The translations under genes were made by a program, and so were the position numbers. DNA of 42,233 nucleotides from Chara braunii (taxonomy: Eukaryota; Streptophyta; Charophyceae; Charales; Characeae), in the NCBI GenBank assembly GCA_003427395.1, contig BFEA01000305.1, forward strand, positions 583,268 through 625,500. The letters run 5' to 3'. The notes under the pieces were generated by a model. That model did no database searches and was not told where the DNA came from. It was given only the letters and a program-made list of their open reading frames with translations. Below are positions 19,298-29,259 of this stretch, one piece after another. The stretch's first letter is position 1. Each line of letters opens with the position of its first letter.

Positions 19298-21330
19298 GCC
19301 TAGGGCGGGGGACCAGACTCGTGGTATCCCATGAGAACTTCATTGTTTCCAGGATGTATCTGGCGAACAGTGATCTCTCCCTTGGAATGTTAGCATCAAT
19401 TTCTGCAATAATGTCCCCTGAAATGACATCTCCCAACGAAGGGTAGAACTTCAGCTTTTGGTTACCCTTCTTGAACCATGACATGGGGGCCCAGAACAGA
19501 CCCTTGTCTGCGTTTTGGGGATCCATTCCAGGTGCCAGAACAGCCTCGATACTCAGGCTGAGGATTGGGTGTGTCTTTCCTGATTGCCTCTACCTGTAAA
19601 CTGAGGACATGGGCAGGGCAGAGACAAGCCGAACGAAATATCTTTTGTCCAGTGTTTTTTAAGCCCATTGCACGAGGTTCACAACTTGAGGAAAAGTTGC
19701 AGAAATGATGGATGGGAGGAACAACTTATTGTCATTGTCCCTCAACAAAGGTAGCATGACTCCTTGGTTGCACTGTTTGAATATCAGTGTGGAAAGCACA
19801 AAGAGATCATCATGAGATGTCGTAGGGGAGACTGACCCTCCCAGCGGTGGGGGAACCGTTGAGGATTGAGTGGCATTTGCCATGTTCGAATCCTCAGTGC
19901 TTGGCTTCTTCACTTGCTGCTTTGGTGGAGATACACCAGCTGCGCCTGAGTTGGTAGCTGGGTCGGGTGGTGAAGGAGTCAGATCTTGGTTTGCAGTTTG
20001 TTTGTCATCTTCGCTTGAATCGCTTGCTTCCATTATGGCCAGCAGGCCCGTTCCCCCTTGTTTGAGCAAGGTACTGGTTAGGACCACCCACTCTTTTGCC
20101 CCCCTGTGTTGGGTTGGGAAGGAGCCAGCTAGGCCTCCAACTAAGATGTCCGTTGGGCGCCACCCGAATTTGCCTTGTGCATAGCCCTTCCCTTTCTCCG
20201 TGTTGGGCTGACCCGCATTGTCATCTCCTCTGGTTGAGGGCGATTTGTGTCTCGTTGGGGGCCATGGGGAAAGATCACTGTTCCACTGATTGGTCCTTCT
20301 ACCAGTGCCTAATGTGGTCGGTTCATTCGAGGGCTGAAATCCTTCCCACTGACTTCGTCTCTTGTTGCAACATGGATTGAAGTTGTGTGGGATAAACGGT
20401 GGTGATGTCTTTGTGTGACGCCATGACTGTGGGTTGCTTTTCTGTTTGAATCCTGTGTCTGATTTGCAGTCCTCAGTGTTATGGCCATATCGACACAGAT
20501 GTAACAGTACGACCAGTCATCTTCTTTATGCCCGTTTCTGTTACACTTAGAACACCATGGTGTGTTCGAGTTCACCAAATCTGCCATCAGATAGTCCATT
20601 CCCGTCCAGACCTTGAGCTGTGACCTAAATCGCTCTTTCGCACTCGGATGGAGCTGGTATTTCAAGGTACCAAGCTTGGGGTCTTCAGGGTCATTTATCG
20701 GATCAAATCCAGTGATAACTTTGCCTATCACACCTTCGATGCCTGTTTTGATGAACATCGACGCCACAATGGGGAATCTCATCGACATCACCCATAAATT
20801 CTTCCTTTTATCCTCTTCACACTTCTTTTGTCACTCGGAGCGAGATAGCCATTGGCGAAAATAGACAAAATGAAATTTATTGTTTTCTTTAAATTTCATT
20901 TTCGTCTTTGTGTTCAGGAGCCAATCAACCACTTTCAAGTTTTTTGCCACATACGTCATTTGTCCCCTTCCCTCCATGTGTGCAATGTCTTTTTGAGTCA
21001 AGAGTTCTTCTTCGGTGAGCACTGGTTATTCCAAGTATCGGATGGGGTCGTTTTTCTTGTCATTGAACCAATTTTTTGTCCATCCTTAACAAACGATTGT
21101 GACCGTCATTTGCGAGGAAATCATTCTTTACCCTTTGAAAACTCGTTGGGACGGATCTCGATGCAATCATCATCCTCATTTACCGTTGTCTCTACATAAT
21201 CAGAGAAATCTTGGAAGACATGCTCCAAGTACCATTCTTTCATCATGCTTGTTAGTTTTTCTGTTTCATCTGCATCTAAATCCCTCTGTGGAGTTGTGGA
21301 GCTTGAGGCGTTGGCAAGGTTCCTTGCCAT
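19266..21330 (-). pseudogene. LINE ORF1, nucleic-acid-binding protein with damaged CCHC knuckle
   Basis: Coding pieces: 21330-21121 (MARNLANASS start), 21022-20831, 20791-20309, 20087-19659 and 19526-19266, in different frames. A zinc knuckle lies in the 20791 piece: CSKCNRNGHKEDDW, i.e. C-x2-C-x4-H-x4, with Trp where the last Cys is expected; a Cys three residues further on may not substitute. The Pro/Ser/Thr-rich middle (about 20050-19800) fits a linker. Such proteins coat LINE RNA. Overlap with ORF2 at 19266-19297 is in a different frame. Confidence 0.65.
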
Positions 21331-22500
21331 TTTGGAGCGACGGGGATCTAATGTAGTGGTAGACCGATTTGGTAGTAAGTAGGGAGACCAAGGTGTGTGG
21401 TAATGTTGAGATTGGACCAGGCACGATAGTATTGAGATTGGAGCCGGGAGATTGGATGGGTGGGGAGGGTAGAGGGAGTGAGAGAATACCGTTCCTGAGT
21501 AAAGACAGAGGCCCTAAGAGGGTGATGGGCGGTAGAGAGGTCGGGGGTGGGATAAAGGTATTGGCTTATGGAAAAGAGTGGAAGTACAAATTGTCGGTGA
21601 ACACGTGTCTGTGGCTTAATAGTGCTTGATATTTAGTGTCGGGGTATGAAGGGTGTTTGTAGTAACAAGGGGGGGGTTGTGTCAAGGGCAGGTTGCTGGT
21701 TCCAATCGAAAGGTGTATAATGTTGACTTGAGTTGGAATAGGGATGAGTGATGGGTTGGAATAAGTTGGCGACTATCGAGGGGTCATATGCTATAGTTGG
21801 AAAGTGAGAAATAATTAGGTTGTAGGTGCTGGTCTGTGACGACAGAATCGGATAATCACTGGAGGAGAAATAAACGTGTTGGAACAATTACCGGGAGGGA
21901 ATGTTGGAGGATCGTGGCGTGGGGACATAGGTGTCAGGCGAGCGATTCGATGGATTTGGGCGGATCAGACGGCTAGGTACGGAAGCGATAGAAGAAGACA
22001 GACGAGCTTTGGGTTTTCGAGGAGAGGAGGACTGCTTGGAAGAGAGTGACGGGTTGTGGGAGTAGGGTGGGGTGGGTGGTGGCGGGGTTGGGAGAGGGGG
22101 AGGGGAGTAATCGATAACCCCAATATCCACGTGTGTGTGGTGAGGTTAGGTGGGATTTAGGGTGTACGTGGGCAAGAAGGTGGAGAGGATACGGACTGAG
22201 GAGTCTAGGGTGAGAGGAGGGAGGGGGCTGTGGAAACTGGCGGATTGTCGGAGTCGATGTCGAAGTCGATGTCGGGGCCGGATTTGGGGGCGGGGCCTGG
22301 GTAAGATGAGTGTGATAGTGTCAGGGGAAGCTTGGGATGTGTGTAGGGGGAAGAATGGGGGGTTACAGACGTAGGATCTTCGCGCGATTGGGAAGGAGAG
22401 GAGATCAAGATGCGAGAAGGACCTATTCTGGGGAGTGGGGAAATACCGTCGTGGGGGGAATACCACCGTAGGATCCTCACGCTGGTAGGATCCTATTCAG
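21331..22500. other. No gene seen; G-rich plus strand, possibly LINE 5' UTR
   Basis: This lies immediately upstream of the LINE ORF1 start. It is rich in GGG/GGTG on the plus strand, giving Pro/Ser-rich frames on the minus strand without domains. Whether it is the LINE leader or older flanking DNA cannot be decided here. Confidence 0.35.
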
Positions 22501-22519
22501 CGCCGAAAACCGATTTGGT

Positions 22520-23195
22520 GGAGGATAAAAAATTTATACACAAAAAATGACAAAATAGAGCAAAACAGAGAGTGAATGTAGATGGGGATCCGGGTAGGGG
22601 TGTGGGAGCAATTCGAGTTGGTGGAGGTTAAAAATTCTATACACGGAAAAAACACAAGCGGTTATCGGGTAGCTGAAAATTCAGGAATGAAAATTCTGAA
22701 GTGAGAGTTTTTGGCGGTCTGAAAATCCTGAATGGTCCTGAAGTGGTGAAAGGTCCGAAGACCCTGAAAACCACATGTTTAGGCAGACTGCATCCTGAAG
22801 TGGTGAAGAGTGTCTTGAAGTGGTCAAGTGAGAGTTTTGGACAGTCTGAAAATCCTGAATGGTCCGGAAGTGGTGAAAGGTCCGAAGACCATGAAAACCA
22901 CCCTTCACCACTTCAAGATGTGGCCTGCCTAAACAAGTGGTTTTCAGGGTCTTCGGGGCTTTCACCACTTCAGGACCATTCATGATTTTCAGACCTAAAT
23001 GGTCCTGAAGTGGTGAAAGGTCTGAAGACCCTGAAAACCACTTGTTTAGGCAGGCTGGATGCATCCTGAAGTGGTGAACGGAGTCCTGAAGTGGTGATGA
23101 AAAATACGATCGTTGTTAACCGTCTCTCGGAAAAGGACAACGTAGAGAAAATCGGAGAGTGAACGTGGGCGGGAATCCGAGTAGAGGTGTGGTAG
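22520..23195. repeat. Direct repeat of about 70-80 bp flanking the foldback region
   Basis: About 22545-22615 and 23136-23200 share the order GACAA..TAGAG.AAA.C.GAGAGTGAA.GT.G..GGG.ATCCG.GTAG.GGTGTGG. The foldback repeat lies between the two copies, suggesting it inserted with, or created, a duplication. Confidence 0.5.
22716..23100. repeat. Foldback repeat: about 90-bp unit in the order + + - +
   Basis: The unit contains CTGAATGGTCCTGAAGTGG, AGGTCCGAAGACCCTGAAAA, TTTAGGCAG and CATCCTGAAGTGGTGAA. Plus copies lie at 22716-22815, 22844-22902 and about 22997-23085; a minus copy lies at 22903-22995. Adjacent opposite copies can form long hairpins. Peptides read from both strands are the same repeat, not genes. 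Confidence 0.85.
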
Positions 23196-23790
23196 AGGGC
23201 CGATGGTAGGCAAACAGGGCGTGTTGGACCAGACTTCCATCTCTTGGCCGAGGAGAAATGAGTCCCACTCGACGATGTCGCTCTCTGCGATTCAGAAGTG
23301 CGAGAGGCCGGATGTACCAGAGAATGCTGGGCCGAAAGAAATGATTACATCTCACCGCAATCGAAAGGTCGAGGTAGAGGACTCCGGGCTCCTTGAGTTG
23401 AAGCAGCAATGATGACTCCCACTTAAAAATCAAAATTCGAGTGATGACCGGGTGAGCACGTGTAGCGGAACGCTCCCCGGGAGCGTTACGCTGGTATTTC
23501 CGGTAAGTCTGGTAAATGGCGGCAGTAAAAGACTAGAGGGAGGTGGTCACTGAAGGTCAACAGTCTCCTTGCGGTAAGGAAAAAACTCGCGAGGAAAATT
23601 GACTGTCCCTTCATCACCTTCACCTTTGCGGTGAAGATGGGATAACTATGGTGAATAAACACACAAAAAGCTCAAGCCACTTGGAAACAGCGCAGGCACA
23701 TCTAGGCGCCGCAGAAACCGCACGCCAAACCGTCCCCTCCCATCGTCCGACCGTTCATTTTATTTTTTTGGGAAGTGCAAGGTGTCTCTT

Positions 23791-23913
23791 GGGCATCTCC
23801 ACACCACTCTCGAAAAATGTGCAAAATGAGAATGAACCTCCCGCGAGAACATGCCCAGATGCACCCGCCACATTTTGTGTTCTTCCCATTTTGAGAGTGG
23901 TGTGGTGAGGCCC
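23791..23913. mobile_element. Small MITE (123 bp), copy 1
   Basis: Arms 23791-23811 and 23893-23913 are inverted repeats with 19 of 21 matches (GGGCATCTCCACACCACTC and GGGCCTCACCACACCACTC). A second copy is at 36046-36169 and shares the interior (TGTGCAAAATGAGAATGAAC, CCAGATGCACCC). It has no coding capacity. Confidence 0.7.
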
Positions 23914-24422
23914 TTACCATGTTCTCGCTGAAATTTCAGCCTCATTTTGCTTTGGTGAGTAGTGCGGTACCCACTTATGGACGTAATTGGGGTCAGATAC
24001 ATTTATGGCCGAGTCAAGGTTCGGCCGTAAATGCGGTCCGATGCATTTATGATAGAGCAAGTGTGAGTCCACCCTCACACTCGGAGTTTTTCTTCTTGAA
24101 AAAACGTTTAACAACAACGCTAGGACTATTTTACTTAGTCACATACATCCCGCTCCGGCCGTACATGTGGTCAGATACATTTAATATTGACCTAGCGTGA
24201 GTACTCCCTACTAATTAATTACGCAGGAGTACCCATGGTACTCTCCACATGCACAAAAGTCAAAAACTATGGCGGTGTATCTTTCCATGTATTTTTCCGT
24301 GTATTTCTTATTTTTTTTAACACAACACAATTATTATTATTATTATGCACGCTGGGAAACGGGCCCGCACTCCCTCACATATGCGTAGGCGGCTCTCCAC
24401 TATGAACGAAGAACCAGGCATC
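23914..24422. repeat. Dispersed sub-repeats built on GGCCGTAAATGCGGTC(A/C)GATRCATTTA
   Basis: Related forms occur at about 23979-24003, 24022-24050, 24158-24184 and, more diverged, 25108-25125, often followed by GTGTGAGT or GCGTGAGT. These are probably sub-terminal parts of another MITE family. No gene seen. Confidence 0.4.
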
Positions 24423-24854
24423 GGGGCTCATTTGACACTCCTTGGGGCGTCCTCGGGGCCCAAGGAAGTTTCCTTGGGGGTTTTCAAGGAAATTCCCGCC
24501 ATCGTTCCACCTGTCCTCGGGGACGTCGCCCGAGGACATTTCCTTCGAACGATGTCAGACAAGAAAAAAGAAAAGAAAAAAAAATCAAATGTGTTTGAGG
24601 CCTTCAGCCAATAGGGTGCCGCCACGATGCAGATTCTTGGTTGTAACGCCTCTCTACCCATGTGCGCGCTCCTCTCCGTGAAAAGCAGATTCGTCCCTTG
24701 GGCAAAAGGAAGAAATGGCTGGGGAATCCTCAGAGCCCAAGGAATTTCCTTCGGAGTGTTTTCACTTTTTTTTGGCCGACTGCATCCCCGAGGATAGGTG
24801 GAACGAACAATTCCTCGGGGACTTTACGTGCCCGAGGAGTGTCAAACGAGCCCC
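24423..24854. mobile_element. MITE (432 bp) with terminal inverted repeats and 3-bp target duplication
   Basis: Left end GGGGCTCATTTGACACTCCT, right end the complement of GGGGCTCGTTTGACACTCCT (19 of 20). ATC flanks both sides (24420-24422 and 24855-24857). The GGGGCT..TTTG start and 3-bp duplication resemble PIF/Harbinger (Tourist) elements, though those normally duplicate TWA. There is no transposase inside; the interior has more inverted sub-repeats (CTCGGGG, CCAAGGAA). Confidence 0.65.
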
Positions 24855-26184
24855 ATCACCGGCCAAGCCCATAAAGGATTAGTGCTCGTGGTGTCTGCTC
24901 TTACCAGCACCCCTTGCATCTGCTCTGGCTGTTTGAGAAAAAAAAAAAAAAACAGGGAAAAAGATACAGAATGAATTAGGGAAACAGATACGGTGAAGTT
25001 TTTTTGCTTTTCTGTGGTAACTGGGTTAGGGCATTATTCTCACACTAGTAATTTTTCTTCTAGGCTCTACACGTGATTGCAGCCAGATTCATCCAGACCT
25101 GGCCGTAATTGCAGTGCTAGTGTAAGTATGGCCTTAGATATGTAGTATTTAGAGAAAACGCTATTTGACGAATTTTGATCAGGTTTTCGGCGGCAGGAGA
25201 GGAGAGGGGCTCCGCCTGAGGTGGAGGGGTCGAGGCCTTGAGGCCCTAGTCAGAGTTCAACTTTTCTCTAGTGGAAATTGCCTGCACCTATACCCTGGTG
25301 CGAGGAACGAGCCCTCACGGGGCCCCTGTCAGACATACACATGCCCCCAGCAAGCCGAGTGCCCGCCCTAAGTGAAGGGCGGGCCTGAATATTCTTCAGA
25401 GTACAAAATTTGACATTTTCATATACGGGTATTCATGCTGGCAGGATTCCTCTACATGGTTTTTCTGAGGTCTCTAATTACAATCGGACGCTGGACCCGT
25501 TTTCCAGCAGGTGATGCTCCCCACCAATAGATGGAGCCTCTCCCCGGGTGGTAGTGGTGTCTGCTCTTATCAGCACCACTATCACCGGTGGGGGTGTTTT
25601 TCCCCAAAAAAAAAAAAAAAAAAAAAAAAAAAGGTATTCAGGCTGTTGCAGCCCGCCAGTTGGCTGAGTGGACGCGTGAGCCTCACTAAGCTGCGTAGTA
25701 CAGTTGGCCCAGGCCTTGGCAGTTGCGCCTGGGCAGATATACACAAAGCAGGGCCGATACATCATGAAGTGGCCACGGGCCTATGCAAAAGCAGTACTGT
25801 CGACGCACCTACCCCGGGATCCTGCACAAATGCAGCGAACGACCCAAGTCCGGAGACTCAGGCCGTGCCCAACTGTAAAGGGCCCAGGCCCTCAACTGTA
25901 GACTCGGGCCTGGGCGTAGGAACTGAGGCCCAACCGGAAGCTACTAGAAGCTTCCAGCCAGGCCACATGCAGCATCCAGGAGGCTGCCACTTCCATATAG
26001 GAAATGAGGCAGCCCAGCACGGGCAATCTGGCCCGCACAGGCAATGCGGTCATGCTGCTGCGCTGCTGCATTGGATGCTGCACTGCGGCCAGTGCGCTTG
26101 CGGGGCGCGTTGAGGTGAAGTGGGTCGCTGCAGGGCAGCGGTGCGCTGGCAGCCATTGATGGGCTGCTGGGCGCAAGGGGGTAA
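24855..26184. repeat. Intergenic repeats with poly-A tracts; a 21-mer occurs twice
   Basis: GTGTCTGCTCTTAYCAGCACC is at 24891-24911 and 25557-25577, each within a short distance of an A-tract (about 24938-24953 and 25602-25631). This pattern suggests retroposed short elements. An exact A-box-like TGGCTGAGTGG is at about 25669, but no B-box follows. Frames at 25511-26113 (plus) and 25944-26237 (minus) show no domain. Confidence 0.45.
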
Positions 26185-26600
26185 GAGGGGGCGATCTGGT
26201 GGTCTTCAGGGAAGGAGACGAGTGTGTGGGTTCTCAAGGTCTGATGAGGGTGACAAGATACGTACCTGGTGTGTGAAGAGAGGTCGGCTATGGTGTTGAC
26301 ATCATGTACATTGGTCTTCGAGAGTCGAGGTGAGCCCGTTGCATGAACACAGCTGTACGTAGGATAGTCGAGTAGAGTAGGCTAGGCGCTGGGTGCCAGA
26401 CAGAGAGGAGCAACTTTGGATACTGTGCTGGTGTGGCCTGAGGGCTTGAACATTTGGCTCATTACTTCATTGTATTGCTCGATTTGGATGGATTCTTGGT
26501 GCAATTGTGCTCTCTGCTTGTACACGACTACTTGGACATCTGTGTGATTTCGCAACTTGGTTTTCTGTATATCGTTGACACTCATATTCCTTGCACTGGT
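26185..26600 (+). mobile_element. LTR-family fragment C, homologous to the inverted 11360-11790
   Basis: The two segments share GATCTGGTGGTCTTCAGGGAA, TCAAGGTCTGA..GAGGGTGAC-type spacing, ACATCATGTACA..TGGTCT, TTTGAACATTTGG against TTTGAACATTGG, and end at CATATTCCTTGCA, after which copy A goes into its AAT repeat. This shows the 11.4-11.8 kb sequence is a transposed repeat, not unique DNA. Confidence 0.65.
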
Positions 26601-26752
26601 AAACGGCCGGTGGAAATTATTTGCATGCCCAGGACTGAGGTGGACCCAGTCACCCAGGTTGGTACCACAAATTGCAGCTATAACCAACTACCGGAATGCA
26701 CAAATTATGGGCATACCCTGGCCAATTATGGCAATACAGGGGACTGCCGTGG

Positions 26753-27015
26753 ACTGAGGGCCTGCGGGACGGGGTATGGCTACTGAGGGCCTGCAGGACT
26801 TGCTATGCCTACTGAGCCTTGGGGCCCCTGCGTAGATAGGGGAGGGGGTGACGGGCCCAAAAAACAAAGAAAAACGAGAAAAAACTGGAAAGAACAAAAA
26901 ACAAAAGGGGAAAAGGAAACACACATACGCACACACATAGGGCCTCGCTCCACTACTCCAGACTCCCGAAGTTTGGAGAGTAACGCCTCGCTCCACTTAC
27001 TCTAGACTGGAACTT
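26753..27015. repeat. Two short tandem duplications
   Basis: A 29-bp unit, ACTGAGGGCCTGCRGGAC followed by TATGSCT, occurs at 26753-26781 and 26782-26810 with a partial third. A second pair near 26942-27010 is CCTCGCTCCACT(T)ACTC(C/T)AGACT. Non-coding. Confidence 0.7.
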
Positions 27016-27024
27016 GTGACAACA

Positions 27025-27469
27025 CCCTTCGAGAGCTGTCATATATGAGGGAATGGAGGGTCCCCAGCTCTCTGCCATCAAAACACAATAGTAATACAAC
27101 GTAACACTGTGCACCCTCATGAAGACCTGTAGTAGCATGTTCACACCTAGCTCCCGAAGTCCACGTGTAATCGGGCTTGCACGGCATCTGCTTCAACCAG
27201 GGCTGAGCAGGGGGGTAGGTCTCTCTGCCTAGTCCGGGTGCCTGCAACCGTTGTCTGGTCAGGTCACCCTGCCAATATGGCAATGGGTGATGGTCCCGGG
27301 TGGTTAACACTAGGGTAGGACAGGGGGGGTGGGGGTGCGCCAGGGCAAAAATGATAAGAGGAAGGGTAGGTGGGTTCTTCAGAGGGATTCAGCTGGACAA
27401 CCGAGTGACAGAGTGCTGTGGGTAACTGTCGTTGGTCTAGTATCCCACCTCTATAACAGCCTGGGCTTG

Positions 27470-27513
<44 letters not shown>

Positions 27514-27523
27514 TCTCGAAGGG
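27025..27523. mobile_element. 499-bp segment bounded by a perfect 13-bp inverted repeat and carrying a poly-A tract
   Basis: CCCTTCGAGAGCT at 27025-27037 and its exact complement at 27511-27523. A run of about 40 A (27470-27509) sits directly inside the right arm. It could be a short retroposon inserted in an inverted-repeat element, or a MITE. No target duplication is evident outside the arms. Confidence 0.5.
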
Positions 27524-27822
27524 CACTCTCGATTTGTATAGAGTTCACCGCCTGTGACGATCACGAATTCTAGTGTGCTCCCTCCTGCCCCCGCTCCGGC
27601 CTCTTTTTTTCGCGAGTGTGCTGACCATCAGAACAAGCTGGTGGCACTGCTGTCATCTAGCGCTGTAGAAGGGCTGTCATGTAGTGCTGAGAAATTTGTG
27701 AGTGCTTCTATTATTCTTGAGTCTGGACTCGGAGTAAGTGAAGTGATGCTGTTTTTTTTCAAGAGTTCTAGAAGCACTCACAATTTTTTTCGTGAGTCTA
27801 GTGTAGTGGAGCGAGACCCATA

Positions 27823-27828
27823 CACACA

Positions 27829-27864
<36 letters not shown>

Positions 27865-27876
27865 ACCCATACACAC

Positions 27877-27950
<74 letters not shown>
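27823..27950. repeat. (CA)n microsatellite in two blocks, each led by CGAGACCCATACACAC
   Basis: The leader CGAGACCCATACACA occurs at about 27810 and 27861, so the block of leader plus CA run has been duplicated. Confidence 0.85.
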
Positions 27951-27952
<2 letters not shown>

Positions 27953-27980
27953 GACTGCAAGTTTGGTGTGAGTAAAGTCA

Positions 27981-28020
27981 ACCACTTTTCTCAGGGGTAT
28001 CAATAACTCTGGCGATGTGG
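27981..28020. repeat. Left arm of a 40-bp inverted repeat (partner 29219-29259)
   Basis: The arms match apart from one extra base and about two substitutions (core GATACCCCTGAGAAAAGTGG on the right arm). They bracket about 1.2 kb containing the hammerhead motif and two GT tracts. No transposase is present. This may be a non-autonomous element or two insertions of one repeat in opposite orientation. Confidence 0.7.
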
Positions 28021-28054
28021 TGAATCATTATCCATCAGTCAAATGCATCCTGGG

Positions 28055-28111
28055 CAGACTGTCGAGGTTCAACCTCCTGATGAGTCAGTGAAAGTCCGGC
28101 GAAACAGTCTG
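28055..28111 (+). ncRNA. Type III hammerhead ribozyme motif
   Basis: All parts are in the right order. Stem III is 28055-28061 (CAGACTG) pairing with 28105-28111 (CAGTCTG), seven perfect pairs, plus U62-A104. The cleavage triplet GTC is 28061-28063, with the cut expected after 28063. Stem I is a closed hairpin 28064-28076 (GAGGT / ACCTC, short loop). The core CTGATGA is at 28077-28083. Stem II is 28084-28086 with 28098-28100 (GTC / GGC, one G-U pair) and an 11-base loop. The core GAAA is at 28101-28104. Stem III is the open helix, the type III topology of retrozymes and viroid-like RNAs. Weak points are the short stem II and tiny loop I, so activity is unproven. A T-run follows at 28124. Confidence 0.7.
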
Positions 28112-28752
28112 GCACAGTCATGCTTTTTTTAAATTAAAACCCCCTGTTTGGCCCATTCCTCCGTTTTCTTTCATTCTTCCACTCCCCGGCCTTTATGTGC
28201 GGTCTCCGGCCTTTTTTCTTTTCTTTTTTTTTTTCTTTTTTTTTTTTTTGTTTGTTTTTTTGAACACAACGATTCAATTGCAAGTGAATATGTGAGAGAG
28301 GTCAGGGACCTCACAATTCAACCCAGAAGTTATCCCGTCAGCATCAGCCGGTTTAACTTCGACTGCCACACCTCTGAACAAAATACCTTATTCAGCTTAC
28401 CTTACGGTCCTGGCGGAACCATGGACCAATCCATTAACCAACCACTCAATCCAATCTTGCCACTTCTGCTCACCCATGTAAGACTCTACATTCATATTTC
28501 TTATTCACCAACCGAAATAGCGCTACCTCTCTTCTGCCCTCCCTTCCTTTCCCCCTCCCTCTATACCTTAAGTAACCTCTACTAATTACACAGGCCTAAA
28601 TCTGGCCTGACAACCTGTCTTCTGCGGCCGGTTGGAACCCTTTCGTTGCTGTAACAAATGACACTCTCCACCCTCCTCCCCTTTATTAGTCTGCTGCAAC
28701 GCGGGCCAACCGAGTGTCCTGGTTTCGTCATGCGTTTTTTTAGTGTATAGCG
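28112..28752. other. No gene seen; T-rich tract and unrecognised sequence
   Basis: Contains a T-dominated stretch at about 28210-28260 and otherwise unremarkable DNA. A frame at 28148-28585 is open but has no domain. Confidence 0.4.
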
Positions 28753-28844
28753 AATATGACCAAAAAAAAAAAAAAAGAACGATCATCGAATTGATTCCGT
28801 CGATTGAATCGATCGAATCCTGTGTGTGTGTGTGTGTGTGTGCG

Positions 28845-28891
<47 letters not shown>

Positions 28892-28989
28892 ACGCGCGCG
28901 CAGTTCACACACACACAAAAAAAAAAAGAAAGATAAAAAACAATAGATTGAATCGATCGAATCGATTCGATCGACTATATGAGTCGAAT

Positions 28990-29066
<77 letters not shown>

Positions 29067-29124
29067 CACATACACATACACACACACGCACACACACATA
29101 CGCACACACGCACACACACACGTA
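28753..29124. repeat. Duplicated unit: A-tract, GATC-rich palindromic leader, TCGAATCC, (TG)n, second copy ending in (GA)n
   Basis: Copy 1: A-tract at 28760, GATTGAATCGATCGAATCC, then (TG)n to about 28890. Copy 2: A-tract at 28917, a perfect 22-bp palindrome at 28953-28974, TCGAATCC at 28983, (TG)n then (GA)n to 29062. Both GT tracts begin after the same TCGAATCC leader, so the leader plus tract was duplicated as one unit. Confidence 0.7.
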
Positions 29125-29218
29125 CGTTTTTTTCCTTTTCTTTTCTTTTTTGACCTTTACGCACCCCCGAAGGCTTGCCACGCATGCACACCGGCAAGGG
29201 GTGCACGCTCATTTTTTT

Positions 29219-29259
29219 CCACATCGCCCAGAGTTAGCGATACCCCTGAGAAAAGTGGT
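29219..29259. repeat. Right arm of the 40-bp inverted repeat (partner 27981-28020)
   Basis: See the left arm. Just beyond it GTTTGAACA occurs three times within 60 bases (29260-29320), forming a short irregular direct repeat. Confidence 0.7.

Larger units (their letters stand above)
17371..21330 (-). mobile_element. L1-clade LINE, degenerate, 3' part of ORF2 missing
   Basis: On the minus strand the order is ORF1 (zinc knuckle) from about 21330, then APE endonuclease, then the start of the reverse transcriptase, ending at the LTR junction. This is the normal L1 order in the plant-type clade. Coding pieces fall in all three frames with several stops, so the copy is dead. The rest of the RT (including the YxDD/FADD catalytic box) and the 3' UTR are absent from this side of the junction. 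Confidence 0.85.

Noticed and set aside
22681-23064. Similar proteins on both strands (CLNKWFSGSSDLSPLQDH)
   Set aside because: Both come from the same inverted repeat; this is repeat structure, not two genes.
25660-25705. tRNA A-box match TGGCTGAGTGG
   Set aside because: No B-box or T-arm follows at a usable distance, so there is no tRNA gene.
25944-26237. Shared peptide SFPEDHQI at 26.2 kb (minus) and 11.7 kb (plus)
   Set aside because: It reflects nucleotide homology of LTR-family copies; frames are otherwise unrelated and no retroviral domain is present.
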